DNA of 63,748 nt from Candidatus Limnocylindria bacterium (GCA_036523395.1 DATDEH010000056.1:1-63748); one strand, 5' to 3'. Shown: positions 16,354-25,141, numbered from the stretch's first letter. Notes: generated by a model from the letters alone, not told the origin. Program-made: numbers and translations.

Positions 16354-17292
16354 TCAGACCACCGCGCCCGCGGGACGATCGGCGATCGAGCGCCGAATGA
16401 GCACTCGCGCGACCGCGTTCACGACGATCCCCACGAGCAGAAGGACCAGCGCGATCTCGACGATCGCGCTGAAGTACAGGTCGCTGTCAGCTTCCACGAA
16501 CTGATTCGCGATCGCCGACGCCATGGTGTAGCCCGGGATGAACAGCGAACCACTGATGTCGCGCGACGAGTTCCCGACGACCATGGTCACGGCCATCGTC
16601 TCGCCGAAGGCTCGAGCGACACCGAGGACCGCGCCGCCGATGATCCCTGGCCGCGCGTACGGCAGTACCGCCCGGCTCACGGCTTCCCACCTGGTCGCGC
16701 CAAGGCCGATCATCGCCTCGCGCTGCGTCGGCGGGACAGCGAGCAGGACCTCGCGGGATACGGCCATGAGGATCGGCAGGATCATGATCGCGAGGACCAC
16801 GCCGCCGCTCAGCAGATCGAGCCCGATGGGCGTTCCGCTGAAGAGCCTGCCGATCACCGGCAGCTGGCCGAGGGTCGCCTGCAGTCCCGGTTCGATGACG
16901 GAGCGCATCACCGGGACCATCACGAAGATCGCCCAGAGGCCGTAGACGATGCTGGGGATGTACGCGAGGAGCTCGATGGTAAAAGAGACGGGCGCGCGCA
17001 CCGCGCGCGGCGCGAACTCGGTGAGGTAGATCGCGGAACCGACGGCGATCGGAGTGGCGATCGCCACCGCCACCACGGTGGTGACGACGGTCCCGTAGAC
17101 ATAGGCCGCGGCCCCGAAAACGAAGTGCACCGGATCCCAGACGGTCGTCGTGAAGTACGAGAACCCGAAGGTCGTGAGCGACTGCCAGGCGCCGATCAGA
17201 AGGAGTACCGCGATCGCGACGAGCGTGAGCGGCACCAGCAGCGCCAGTGCCGCCACGCCAGTCGCGAACGCTCGGTCGAAGGTGCGGGTCAC
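16354..17292 (-). CDS. pstC: phosphate ABC transporter permease PstC
   Basis: A 312-aa permease starting with GTG 17292. It has six helices, the segment YLTEFAPRAVRAPVSFTIEL, the IPSIVYGLWAIFVMVP motif and the coupling loop REAMIGLGATRWEAVSRAVL. It begins 5 nt after the pstS stop and pairs with PstA. Confidence 0.95.
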   Translation of the reverse strand: MTRTFDRAFATGVAALALLVPLTLVAIAVLLLIGAWQSLTTFGFSYFTTTVWDPVHFVFGAAAYVYGTVVTTVVAVAIATPIAVGSAIYLTEFAPRAVRAPVSFTIELLAYIPSIVYGLWAIFVMVPVMRSVIEPGLQATLGQLPVIGRLFSGTPIGLDLLSGGVVLAIMILPILMAVSREVLLAVPPTQREAMIGLGATRWEAVSRAVLPYARPGIIGGAVLGVARAFGETMAVTMVVGNSSRDISGSLFIPGYTMASAIANQFVEADSDLYFSAIVEIALVLLLVGIVVNAVARVLIRRSIADRPAGAVV

Positions 17293-17297
17293 GAGGG

Positions 17298-18443
17298 CTA
17301 CTTGGGCAGGACCGCGGTGCCCCCGCTGGTCACCGCACGGAGCACCGCTTCGGCGGAAGTGACGACACCAGATGGCAGTGGTGCGTATCCGAGCTCCTTC
17401 GCGAAGCCCTGCCCTTCATGCGTTCCATACCAGGCGAACCGGAGGATCGCCTGGGCCTTCGCCTTGTCCGAGATGTCCTTGCCGACGACGAGGAACGTGA
17501 ACGTCGAGATCGGCCAGGCGTCCGCATTGCTCGAGTTGGTGATCGAGATCTTCGCCTGCTGGCCCTTGAGGTTGCCGAGGTCGGGCATCGTGAAGCCGTC
17601 GGCAGCCTTGGTCGTCGAGTCCAGGCTCGCCTCGACGTACTTGCCGGCAGCATTCTTCACGACGCCGTAGGTGATCTTGTTCTGGATCGCGTAGATGAGC
17701 TCGACATAACCGATCGCGCCGGGGGTGCTCTTCACGGCACCCGCGACGCCGGCGTTGCCCGAGCCGCCCACACCGCCCGGCCAGTTCACCGATGTGGCGG
17801 AGCCGACCTTGGTCTTCCAGTCCGCGCTGATCTTCGAGAGGTAATCGGTGAATACCCCAGTGGTCCCGGAGCCGTCCGAGCGGTGAACGGTCGTGATCGC
17901 CGTGTCGGGGAGCGTTACGCCGGTGTTCTCACTCGCGATCTTCGGATCGTTCCACTTCGTGATCGTCCCCAGGTAGATCCCGGCAAGGGCGTCGGGCGTG
18001 AACTTGAGCGACGCCGTCACGTTCGGGATGTTGTAGGTCGGGACGACGGCACCCATGATCGTCGGCACCATGTAGAGGCCGCCGGTGATGGCGTCGATCT
18101 GCGCATCGGTCAGAGGCACGTCGGAGGCGCCGAAGTCGACCGTCTTGTCGGTGAACGACTTGATGCCGCCGCCCGAGCCCACGGCCTGGTAGTTGATCTG
18201 GATGCCGGTGAGCTTGTTGTATTCGTCGACCCACTTCGTGTAGATCGGCGCCGGGAACGTCGCGCCCGCGCCGGTGAGTGCGCTCGCCTCGGTCGGGCAC
18301 TTGCCCTTCACGGGCACGCCGCACGGGTCGGCTGCCGCGGGGCCGCCACCGCTGGGCACGCTCGTCGCGGCTGGGGTCGCGCCGCCGCAGGCGGTGAGCA
18401 AAGTCGCGAACGCCAGGGTGGACGCGATCAGGGGCTTTTTCAT
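17298..18443 (-). CDS. pstS: phosphate-binding lipoprotein PstS
   Basis: A 381-aa substrate-binding protein. The start MKKPLIASTLAFATLLTAC carries a lipobox cysteine at residue 19 and is preceded by GGAGG. Conserved phosphate-binding segments include GAGATFPAPIYTKW, AVGSGGGIKSFTDKTVDFGA (T/S and Asp ligands) and HRSDGSGTTGVFTDYL. Attached to the outer face of the membrane, it captures phosphate for PstCA. A PHO box lies about 75-105 nt upstream of the ATG. Confidence 0.96.
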   Translation of the reverse strand: MKKPLIASTLAFATLLTACGGATPAATSVPSGGGPAAADPCGVPVKGKCPTEASALTGAGATFPAPIYTKWVDEYNKLTGIQINYQAVGSGGGIKSFTDKTVDFGASDVPLTDAQIDAITGGLYMVPTIMGAVVPTYNIPNVTASLKFTPDALAGIYLGTITKWNDPKIASENTGVTLPDTAITTVHRSDGSGTTGVFTDYLSKISADWKTKVGSATSVNWPGGVGGSGNAGVAGAVKSTPGAIGYVELIYAIQNKITYGVVKNAAGKYVEASLDSTTKAADGFTMPDLGNLKGQQAKISITNSSNADAWPISTFTFLVVGKDISDKAKAQAILRFAWYGTHEGQGFAKELGYAPLPSGVVTSAEAVLRAVTSGGTAVLPK

Positions 18444-18516
18444 CTCTCTCCTACCTCCACTCATCTCGCATCCAGCCTCGCGGCACCTGGTGACAGGCTC
18501 GTGTTGCGGGATGTGT

Positions 18517-18549
18517 GGAGGGTGAGGGCTGTGTGAACGCTCGGTGAAC
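18517..18549 (-). promoter_or_regulatory. PHO box upstream of pstS
   Basis: On the minus strand three consecutive 11-nt units read GTTCACCGAGC, GTTCACACAGC and CCTCACCCTCC. The first two match each other at 9 of 11 positions. This has the architecture of PhoP direct-repeat boxes known from Streptomyces, built on 11-nt GTTCACC units. It lies between phoP and pstS, upstream of pstS. Confidence 0.7.
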
Positions 18550-18573
18550 GCCCGGTCTCGGGCCGGGATCGGC

Positions 18574-19266
18574 CTAAGGGGGTGCCGTCTCGCGGAAGCG
18601 ATAGCCGACGCCACGGACCGTGTCGATCCACAACGGGTGCTCGGCGTCGTCGTCGAGCTTCTCGCGGAGGGTCTTCACGTGCGTGTCGACGGTGCGCGAG
18701 TCGCCGGCAAAGTCGTAGCCCCAGACGCTCGCAAGCAGCTGCTCCCGGCCGAACACCTGCCCCGGGTGGGCCATGAAGAACGCGAGGAGGTCGAACTCCT
18801 TCGGCTTGAGCGCGATCTCGCGACCCTCAAGCGTTACCCGGTGGCGGACCGCGTCCAGCAGGAGCCCCGCGCTCTCGAGCCGTTCCCCCACCGGGGTCAC
18901 CGTCTGGCGCGTTCTTCGAAGCAGCGCGCGCACCCGCGCAACCAGCTCGCGCGTTGAGAAGGGCTTCGCGAGGTAATCGTCGGCGCCGAGCTCGAGGCCC
19001 ACGACCTTGTCGAGCTCGGTGTCGCGCGCGGTCAGCATGAGGATCGGCACATCGCTCTCCTTGCGGATGCGTCGGCAAACCTCGAACCCATCGAGACTCG
19101 GAAGCATGACGTCGAGGAGAACGACGTCCGGCCGGCTCTGATGGAACGCCTCGAGGCCACGCTCGCCGTCCTCGGCCGCGAACACTTCGAAGCCTTCCTG
19201 GCGCAGCGCGTAACCGAGCGTGTGACGCAGATTCGCGTCGTCGTCGACGAGAACGATCCGTGCCAC
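18574..19266 (-). CDS. phoP: OmpR/PhoB-family response regulator (PhoP-like)
   Basis: A 230-aa protein: a receiver domain (acidic VDDDANLR, phospho-acceptor in VVLLDVMLPSLDG, KPFSTRE lysine) and a winged-helix DNA-binding domain (LKPKEFDLLAFF, RTVDTHVKTLREKL, VRGVGYRFRE). Its location directly upstream of pstSCAB-phoU and downstream of a PhoR-like kinase argues that it is the Pho regulator. PHO-box repeats flank it on both sides, consistent with autoregulation. The symbol phoP rather than phoB is a naming choice. Confidence 0.88.
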   Translation of the reverse strand: MARIVLVDDDANLRHTLGYALRQEGFEVFAAEDGERGLEAFHQSRPDVVLLDVMLPSLDGFEVCRRIRKESDVPILMLTARDTELDKVVGLELGADDYLAKPFSTRELVARVRALLRRTRQTVTPVGERLESAGLLLDAVRHRVTLEGREIALKPKEFDLLAFFMAHPGQVFGREQLLASVWGYDFAGDSRTVDTHVKTLREKLDDDAEHPLWIDTVRGVGYRFRETAPP

Positions 19267-19296
19267 CTGCGGCCGAGCCTACCATCCGCCTCGAAC

Positions 19297-19318
19297 GTTC
19301 ACCGCGCGTTCACGGCAC
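19297..19318. promoter_or_regulatory. second PHO box between phoP and the 67-aa ORF
   Basis: On the plus strand GTTCACCGCGC (19297-19307) is followed directly by GTTCACGGCAC (19308-19318), 8 of 11 identical and of the same unit type as the box at pstS. A weaker third unit may follow (GGTGACAATCG). It lies 31 bp from the phoP start and 30 bp before the GTG of the opposing small ORF, so it could control either or both. Confidence 0.6.
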
Positions 19319-19347
19319 GGTGACAATCGCGCGCGACGCTGCTAGGT

Positions 19348-19551
19348 GTGATCACGGTGACGAAGCTCAGCTTCGTGCATCCCTGGGTACGGGTCGGCGT
19401 GGTGATCTTCCGGAACGACTCGATCGGGGTCGATCGCCGCGGTGAGCCGCTGCGCGTCGACCGCGACGTCGTTGTCACCGGCATCGTTCCCGAGATGGAT
19501 GGGCCACTCGTCGCGTTCCGCCCGTTCACGGAACACTGCCTCTACGCCTGA
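19348..19551 (+). CDS. small hypothetical protein between phoP and phoR
   Basis: A 67-aa ORF with GTG start (MITVTKLSFVHPWVRVGVVI) and a beta-strand-like, balanced composition (VVVTGIVPEMDGPLVAFRPF). No family is recognised. It runs opposite to phoP and phoR and separates them, immediately downstream of the PHO box at 19297-19318. It could be a small Pho-regulon gene. There is no clear SD, and the competing minus-strand frames look less protein-like. Confidence 0.5.
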   Translation: MITVTKLSFVHPWVRVGVVIFRNDSIGVDRRGEPLRVDRDVVVTGIVPEMDGPLVAFRPFTEHCLYA

Positions 19552-19560
19552 CCGCGCCCG

Positions 19561-21285
19561 CTACGCCAGCGGCAGCGTGAAGCGGAAGGTGGTCCCGCGG
19601 CCCGGTCCATCGCTCCGGGCTTCGATGTCGCCGCCGTGCGCCTGCACGATGTGCTTCGCGATCGCGAGGCCCAGCCCCGTGCCGCCGCCCGACCGCGACC
19701 GATCGGCCTTGTAGAAGCGCTCGAACACGCGCTCGAGGTCCTTGCGTTCGATGCCGACCCCGGTGTCGGAGACGCTGAAGACGACGCGGCCGTCATCGCG
19801 CGCCGCGGAGAGCCGGACGTTCCCGCCGGCGGGCGTGAACTTCACAGCGTTGTGCACGAGATTCGCCAGCACCTGCCCAACTCGGTCGCCATCGGCGCGG
19901 ACGGGCGGGGCGTCAGTCGGTTCGACGAGCAGCGCGACATCGGCGCGCGAGGCGAGCGGTCCCATCCGCCGCGCGCACTCGGTGAGCAGATCGCCGGGCG
20001 ACTGAGGCGCGAGCGCGAGCGTCTCGGCACCCGACTCGATCCGCGTGAGGGCGAGCAGCTCGTTCGTGAGCTGAGCGAGGCCGTCGATCTCCTGGTGCAT
20101 GCGGTGGACGAAGTCGCGGGCCGCGGCGGGATCGTCCAGCGCACCTTCCTCCAGCGCTTCGGCCATCGCCTTCAGTGAGGTGATGGGCCGCCGCAGCTCG
20201 TGCGAAACGTTCGCCACGAAGTCCGAACGCACTGTCTCGAGGCGGCGCAGCGTCGTGAGGTCTTGAATGACGACAAGGATCTGACCGCGCTCGAGGGGCC
20301 GCGCGAACGCGCGCAGGAAGCGGCGCGGCTCGGCGCGCTCGATCGTTGCGGTCGCCTCGCGGCCCTCGCGGGCCGAAGCGATCGCGCCCAGGGTCTCGTG
20401 GTGGCGGATCACCTCGGGGAGCTGGCGCCCGATCACACCCTCTCCGGCGGTCGCGCGCGCCGCCGCGTTGGCGAGGAGCACGCGCCCGTCCGCATCGGCG
20501 ATGAAGATCGCGTCACCGAGCTGGTCGATCAGTGTCGCGAGCCGATCGCGCTCCGCTTCCGCTGCCGCATGCTCCACTCGCACTGCGGCCGAGGAACGCC
20601 GGAGCGCAGCCGCCAGTCGCTCGACCTCTACCGGACCGCGTATCTCAAACGCCGCGTCCTGCGCTTCCGCGCGTTCGGTGAGCAGTTCGATCGGGCGCGC
20701 GATGGCGCGCTGGATGACCCAAGCGGCGACGATCGCAACGACCGCGGCGATGACCGCTGCCGCGAGTAGCGACAGCGAGAGACGCGCGGCGAGTGCGTCG
20801 ACCGCGACGAGCGGGAGCGCGAGCCGCGAAACGCCGACGATGGTGTCGCCGATGCGCACCGGCACGGCGACGTACAGGAGATCGCGTCCCAAGGTCGTCG
20901 AGAAACGGACCGCGCGTCCTTCGCCACCAGCGAGGGCAGGCACGATCTCGGGCCGTGAGCCGTGGTTCTCCATCGTCCGACGGTCTTCGTCGGACTCGCC
21001 GAGCACCGTTCCATCGGTCGCGACGAAGGTCACGCGCACGCTCGCATCGGATGCGATGCGCTTGGCGAGCAGGTCGAGCGCGTCGGCATCCGCGCGCACG
21101 AAGAGGTCGCGCGACAGGTCCCCGGCAAGCGCGGCCTCGGATGCCAGGCGCGCGCCCAGCACGTCGATCTCGTGTTGCGTCGCGATGCCAGGGACAGCGA
21201 CGGCGACGACCGCGAGGGCGACGAGGATGGCGATGACCGACCCGAGCAGGACGCGTGCGCGGATCGAGCGCGGCACGAGCACCAC
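19561..21285 (-). CDS. phoR: PhoR-type membrane sensor histidine kinase
   Basis: A kinase of about 574 aa: N-terminal helix (ARVLLGSVIAILVALAVVAV), extracytoplasmic domain of about 140 aa, second helix with HAMP, a PAS domain (AIFIADADGRVLLANAAA), then HisKA (FVANVSHELRRPITSLKAM) and an ATPase with N (NLVHNAVKFT), G1 (VSDTGVGIE) and G2 (GGGTGLGLAIAKHI) boxes. GTG codons at 21285, 21282 and 21276 are possible starts, 1-10 nt after the upstream stop, so translation is probably coupled. The architecture and the adjacent PhoP/Pst genes support a role in phosphate sensing. Confidence 0.88.
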   Translation of the reverse strand: MVLVPRSIRARVLLGSVIAILVALAVVAVAVPGIATQHEIDVLGARLASEAALAGDLSRDLFVRADADALDLLAKRIASDASVRVTFVATDGTVLGESDEDRRTMENHGSRPEIVPALAGGEGRAVRFSTTLGRDLLYVAVPVRIGDTIVGVSRLALPLVAVDALAARLSLSLLAAAVIAAVVAIVAAWVIQRAIARPIELLTERAEAQDAAFEIRGPVEVERLAAALRRSSAAVRVEHAAAEAERDRLATLIDQLGDAIFIADADGRVLLANAAARATAGEGVIGRQLPEVIRHHETLGAIASAREGREATATIERAEPRRFLRAFARPLERGQILVVIQDLTTLRRLETVRSDFVANVSHELRRPITSLKAMAEALEEGALDDPAAARDFVHRMHQEIDGLAQLTNELLALTRIESGAETLALAPQSPGDLLTECARRMGPLASRADVALLVEPTDAPPVRADGDRVGQVLANLVHNAVKFTPAGGNVRLSAARDDGRVVFSVSDTGVGIERKDLERVFERFYKADRSRSGGGTGLGLAIAKHIVQAHGGDIEARSDGPGRGTTFRFTLPLA

Positions 21286-21286
21286 T

Positions 21287-22222
21287 CTAGGTGCGCACGT
21301 CCACGGCGAGAGCGCGGAGGCGCGCGAAGAGCACGTCGGGATCGACCTGCTTGTCGGCCGGCACGACCCCCGGCGGGTCATCGATGCCGCGCGCGAGCGA
21401 CTCCGCTGCGATCACGGCCGGCTCCGCGGCGATGAGATAGCTACCGCGGGGCGCGGAGAGACGCGTGAGCGAGTATCGCCCGGCCTCGCTGATCGCGATG
21501 GAGAACGATCCGTCGCGGCGGCCGAGGAGACGCGCCGAGACGGGCGCGACCGCGGAGAACGCGCCGGTCAGCCCGAGGCGCGACGCGAGCGCGACCCCTT
21601 TCGCCGCGAACGGTGCGTTCGGGTCGACCCAGAAGTCGACCCAGCGCAGGCTGGGCCACGAGCGAGGCAGCACCACCGCGGCCGCGCTCTCGACCCGGTA
21701 GCCGCGCCGGCGATCGGCGGGAAACTCGCGCGACCGCGACCAGTCGACCGACGCGAGGAACGCCCGGATCGTCGCCGGATTGCCCGTGTCGGCGGACGCC
21801 GGCGCGAGAAAGAGGTCGCATGTCTCGGGTGCGACACGCCCGCTGGCGCGGATGGCCGACGCGGCCACCGTCGCGATCGCGCTGCAGGAGGTGAAGACCC
21901 GCACGCCATTCGCGACCGCGCGCTCGTGCAGCGCGAGCACGGCGCGCGCGTAGCCGAGCGAATCGGACAGATCGACGACGTCGCAGCCGAGCCCGATCGC
22001 GGCTTCGACGAGCGCGGTCGAGCGCTGCTGGAACGGCCCGGCCGTGTCGACGATCACATCGCCCTGGCGCAGCGCGGCTCGCATCGAGGCGCCGTCCTCG
22101 ACATCGAGGCGCAGCTCACCACTCGTGCGAGAGGCGACCATCGGCATGACCCCGACGTCCGCGAGACGGCGCGCGATCACGCGGCCGAAGAAGCCGGCGC
22201 CGATCACCACGACGCGTCTCAC
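21287..22222 (-). CDS. saccharopine dehydrogenase-like NAD(P)-binding protein
   Basis: A 311-aa protein starting at GTG 22222 in a GTGA overlap with the membrane-protein gene. It opens with a Rossmann dinucleotide motif (VVVIGAGFFGRVIARRL), followed by VIVDTAGPFQQRS and GCDVVDLSDS, typical of saccharopine dehydrogenase-like/trans-acting enoyl reductase proteins. The catalytic substrate is unknown. It sits inside a run of signal-transduction genes and its stop is 1 nt from phoR. Confidence 0.8.
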   Translation of the reverse strand: MRRVVVIGAGFFGRVIARRLADVGVMPMVASRTSGELRLDVEDGASMRAALRQGDVIVDTAGPFQQRSTALVEAAIGLGCDVVDLSDSLGYARAVLALHERAVANGVRVFTSCSAIATVAASAIRASGRVAPETCDLFLAPASADTGNPATIRAFLASVDWSRSREFPADRRRGYRVESAAAVVLPRSWPSLRWVDFWVDPNAPFAAKGVALASRLGLTGAFSAVAPVSARLLGRRDGSFSIAISEAGRYSLTRLSAPRGSYLIAAEPAVIAAESLARGIDDPPGVVPADKQVDPDVLFARLRALAVDVRT

Positions 22223-22770
22223 CGGAGCCTCGCCGCGAGGTAAACGCACCACGGACAGAAGAGCGCGAAGAGAACCGCGGTCGCGCCGGCGGTGATGGCC
22301 GGGATGTTCGCGAGCGCGCCGACGCTGAGGAGGATGCCGGCGGCCCACATGCCCCCCGCCCACGCGCGCTCCCATCCACGCAGCGGGGTCGCGAGCGTCA
22401 GCCCGATGCCACAGACCGTGTAGAGCCCGTTCGCGACCCCGCCGGTGAGCGTGAACGCGAAAGGCGAGGCACTGAGGTACGTCTCGATGCCGCCGACGAT
22501 GAGGATCAGCTCGGCCGTGACGTCGGCGACGAGCCCGAGGCCGCCGAAGATGAGCGGGACGTACGAGCCGTTGATGCGGTCGCGCCACCACCAGTAGAAC
22601 CACAGCAGCGACAGCGCCGCCGCGATCCACGTCATCCAACCTAGCCGCCACTCGAGGAGATGCGTACCCACGTAATCCAGGCGCTCCACCGGATCGGCAA
22701 CGAGCGGCGTCGCCGGCGCGAGCACGAACAGCAAGGCGAACGCGGCGGCGAAGTTGAGCGCCGCGCACAC
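22219..22770 (-). CDS. integral membrane protein, function unknown
   Basis: A 183-aa protein with about six hydrophobic helices (LNFAAAFALLFVLA, WMTWIAAALSLLWFYWWW, IFGGLGLVADVTAELILIV and others) and a C-terminal CPWCVY motif whose CxxC-like pair could bind metal or be redox-active. The start is GTG 22770, 25 nt after the response-regulator stop. It overlaps the next gene by GTGA. Its placement next to an NAD(P)-binding protein suggests they act together; that is inference. Confidence 0.72.
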   Translation of the reverse strand: MCAALNFAAAFALLFVLAPATPLVADPVERLDYVGTHLLEWRLGWMTWIAAALSLLWFYWWWRDRINGSYVPLIFGGLGLVADVTAELILIVGGIETYLSASPFAFTLTGGVANGLYTVCGIGLTLATPLRGWERAWAGGMWAAGILLSVGALANIPAITAGATAVLFALFCPWCVYLAARLR

Positions 22771-22795
22771 GATGGGCGGGGCGATCTCCGCCCGC

Positions 22796-23464
22796 CTAAC
22801 CGAGGCGATAGCCGACGCCGCGCACGTTGGAAAGTGATGGGGCTCCCGCTAGGTCGAGCTTCGAGCGAAGCCGAGCGAGGTGCGCCTTGAGCCACTCGGG
22901 ATCGGGATCGCGCTCGTCAGGCCAGCCCGCCCGTAGCAGGGCGCGACGATCCACGACCTCGCCGGGATGGCCCGCGAGCGCAGCGAGCAGGCGGAACTCG
23001 GTGGGTGTGAGATCCAGTGATTGGCCCGCGACCGTGGCCTGATGCGCGCGCGCATCGACCGTGAGCTTCCCGATCGATGCCGCGGGGCTCGCGCGCGCAG
23101 TGGGCGCGGCGCGACGGAGGAGCGCTCGCACGCGGGCCGAGAGCTCTTTTCTCGAGAATGGCTTCTCGAGATAGTCGTCGGCGCCGAGGTCGAGCAGCCG
23201 CGCGCGCTCGTCGCTCCCCTTCTCGCCGGTGAGCATGAGGATCGGCGTTGACGAGATGGCACGGATGCGCCGGCAGACGTCGTCGCCCGACATCTTCGGC
23301 AGGCCGCGATCGAGGATCACGAGGTCCGGCGACTCTTCCGCGTGGCGCTTGAGCGCGGCCTCCCCGTCGTAGGCGGTCACGACCTCGTAGCCGTCCTCGC
23401 CGAGGAGCGCCGCGACCATGCCCACCATCGCGCGCTCGTCGTCGACGACCAGCACGCTCGTCAC
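22796..23464 (-). CDS. OmpR-family response regulator
   Basis: A 222-aa protein: receiver domain (VLVVDDERAM, phospho-acceptor in LVILDRGLPKMSG, LEKPFSRKEL) and an OmpR/PhoB winged helix (LTPTEFRLLAALAGHPGEVV, LKAHLARLRSKL, VRGVGYRLG). The GTG at 23464 overlaps the kinase stop by GTGA, pairing it with the GAF-domain kinase upstream. Its regulon is unknown; the nearest candidates are the genes it precedes, including phoR. Confidence 0.9.
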   Translation of the reverse strand: MTSVLVVDDERAMVGMVAALLGEDGYEVVTAYDGEAALKRHAEESPDLVILDRGLPKMSGDDVCRRIRAISSTPILMLTGEKGSDERARLLDLGADDYLEKPFSRKELSARVRALLRRAAPTARASPAASIGKLTVDARAHQATVAGQSLDLTPTEFRLLAALAGHPGEVVDRRALLRAGWPDERDPDPEWLKAHLARLRSKLDLAGAPSLSNVRGVGYRLG

Positions 23465-25101
23465 GCGCGCACCTCTTTCATGAGCGGCACGCTGAACGCG
23501 AAGACGCTGCCACCGCCCGCGTTCTCCTCGTACCAGATGTCGCCGCCCTGCGCCTCGACGACGCGCCGCGACGCGAAGAGGCCGATGCCGGAGCCGGGCA
23601 GTCCGGCGTGCGCCGCGGCGCGGACGTACGGCTCGAAGATCCGCGCGCGATCCTGCGCGGCGACCCCCGGTCCCTCGTCCGTCACGCGCACGACACCGCG
23701 GTCGCGCCGTCGCTCGACCTTGACGGCGATGCGCGTGTCCTCGGGCGCGTACTTCGTCGCGTTGTGCACGAGACCCGCGAGCACTTCCGCGGTGCGGCGC
23801 CGGTCGCCGCGCACCCATATCGCCGTCCCCTCGCGCGGAGCGACGAGCTTGTGCCGACGGGCCAGCGGCGCGACCTCCTTCAACGCAGCGATGGCCGTCA
23901 CGCGCAGGTCGAAGCGGGTGCGGCGCAGCGTGAAGTCGGGATTCTCGACGCGCACTCCCGCGAGGATGCGATCGACGAGCTGGTCGAGCCGAACGACCTG
24001 TTGCACCGCCTCGTCGATCGGGATCTTGCGGTTGCCGTTCTTCTCCGCGAGCAGATCGAGGTAGCCGCGGATGACAGAGAGCGGCGTTCGCAGGTCGTGT
24101 GTGACGACGGCGACGAATTCGGTGCGTGCTCGCTCGAGCTCGCGCAGGGTCTCCGTGTTCTGTCGCTCGAGCGCGTAGAGCGCCGCCTTGTCGATGGCGA
24201 GTGCGGCCTGGTTGGCCAGGGCGCCGACGAACGCGACCTCTTCATCCGCGAGCTCGGTCCCGCTGGGAACGCGCAGCGCGACTGCGCCGAGGAGCCGGTC
24301 GCCCGCCAGGAGCGGCAGCGCGACATGCTCGCCCTCGACGATCGGCCGCGCCTCGTCCATCGATCGGCGCGCCGTCTGCAGCAGGGCCTTCCCGATCTCA
24401 CCCGAGCGCGCGCGCTCGCGCACGACGTCCCCGTCGCGGAGCAGGATGGCGCCGACCGATCCGGGATAGACCCGGACCAGGCGATCGACGATGAGCGCGA
24501 GCACCTCGTCGAGATCGAGGGTCGAGGTCAGGACGTTCGAGACCTCGAAGAGCGCCGAGACCTCGCGCAGCTTGCGCTCGGACTCGCGCTGCAGCCGCCC
24601 CTTCTCGATGATGCCCGCGACCTGGTTCGCGATCGTCTGGAGGAAGTCGATCTCGGTGCGGTCGAAGTCGCGCGGCTCGCGGGTCTGGACGTTCATCACG
24701 CCGATGACCTCGTCGCGCGACACGAGTGGCACCGACAGCATCGAGGTGAATCGGTCGACGTCGACGGACGGGACGTTCTTCCAGCGCGGCTCGTTCCGCA
24801 CGTCGCGCACGGCGAGGGGGACGCGCGCGTTCGCCACCCAGCCCGTGATGCCCTCCCCCACGCGGAGCGTCGCGCGGCCGACGGCTCGCGGGTTGAGCCC
24901 GTTCGTGGCGACGAGACGCACCAGGCCATCACGCTTCTCGAGGAGATACAGACTCGACACCTCGGCCCGCATCGCGTCGGTGGTGCGGTCGATCACGATG
25001 CGAAGCATCTCGTCCCAGTCGCGTGCGGAGGACGCGAGCTGCGCGACCTCATGGAGGAAGGAAAGCTCACGCAGTTTCCGTTCGGCATCGGTGGGAGTCA
25101 C
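23461..25101 (-). CDS. soluble GAF-domain sensor histidine kinase
   Basis: A 546-aa kinase without membrane helices. Two GAF domains (roughly residues 20-170 and 190-330, each with the IxNQxAxxIxKxxL-type exit helix) precede HisKA (FVAVVTHDLRTPLSVIRGYL) and an HATPase domain (LVHNATKYAPED, VTDEGPGVAAQD, GSGIGLFASRRVVEAQGG). GAF domains usually bind small cytoplasmic ligands, haem or nucleotides; none can be named here. It is the first gene of a tightly overlapping minus-strand run that ends with phoR. Confidence 0.92.
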   Translation of the reverse strand: MTPTDAERKLRELSFLHEVAQLASSARDWDEMLRIVIDRTTDAMRAEVSSLYLLEKRDGLVRLVATNGLNPRAVGRATLRVGEGITGWVANARVPLAVRDVRNEPRWKNVPSVDVDRFTSMLSVPLVSRDEVIGVMNVQTREPRDFDRTEIDFLQTIANQVAGIIEKGRLQRESERKLREVSALFEVSNVLTSTLDLDEVLALIVDRLVRVYPGSVGAILLRDGDVVRERARSGEIGKALLQTARRSMDEARPIVEGEHVALPLLAGDRLLGAVALRVPSGTELADEEVAFVGALANQAALAIDKAALYALERQNTETLRELERARTEFVAVVTHDLRTPLSVIRGYLDLLAEKNGNRKIPIDEAVQQVVRLDQLVDRILAGVRVENPDFTLRRTRFDLRVTAIAALKEVAPLARRHKLVAPREGTAIWVRGDRRRTAEVLAGLVHNATKYAPEDTRIAVKVERRRDRGVVRVTDEGPGVAAQDRARIFEPYVRAAAHAGLPGSGIGLFASRRVVEAQGGDIWYEENAGGGSVFAFSVPLMKEVRA

Positions 25102-25141
25102 AACTCAAAGGATAGGGACGATGCGCCAATAGACTCGCGAC

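Noticed and set aside
15333-17670. Long plus-strand frames opposite pstA/pstC
   Set aside because: Asp/Arg/His-rich antisense shadows of pst genes; no family resemblance.
20468-22243. 591-aa plus-strand frame opposite phoR and the saccharopine-dehydrogenase-like gene
   Set aside because: Ser/Arg-rich antisense composition; both opposite genes have full motif sets.
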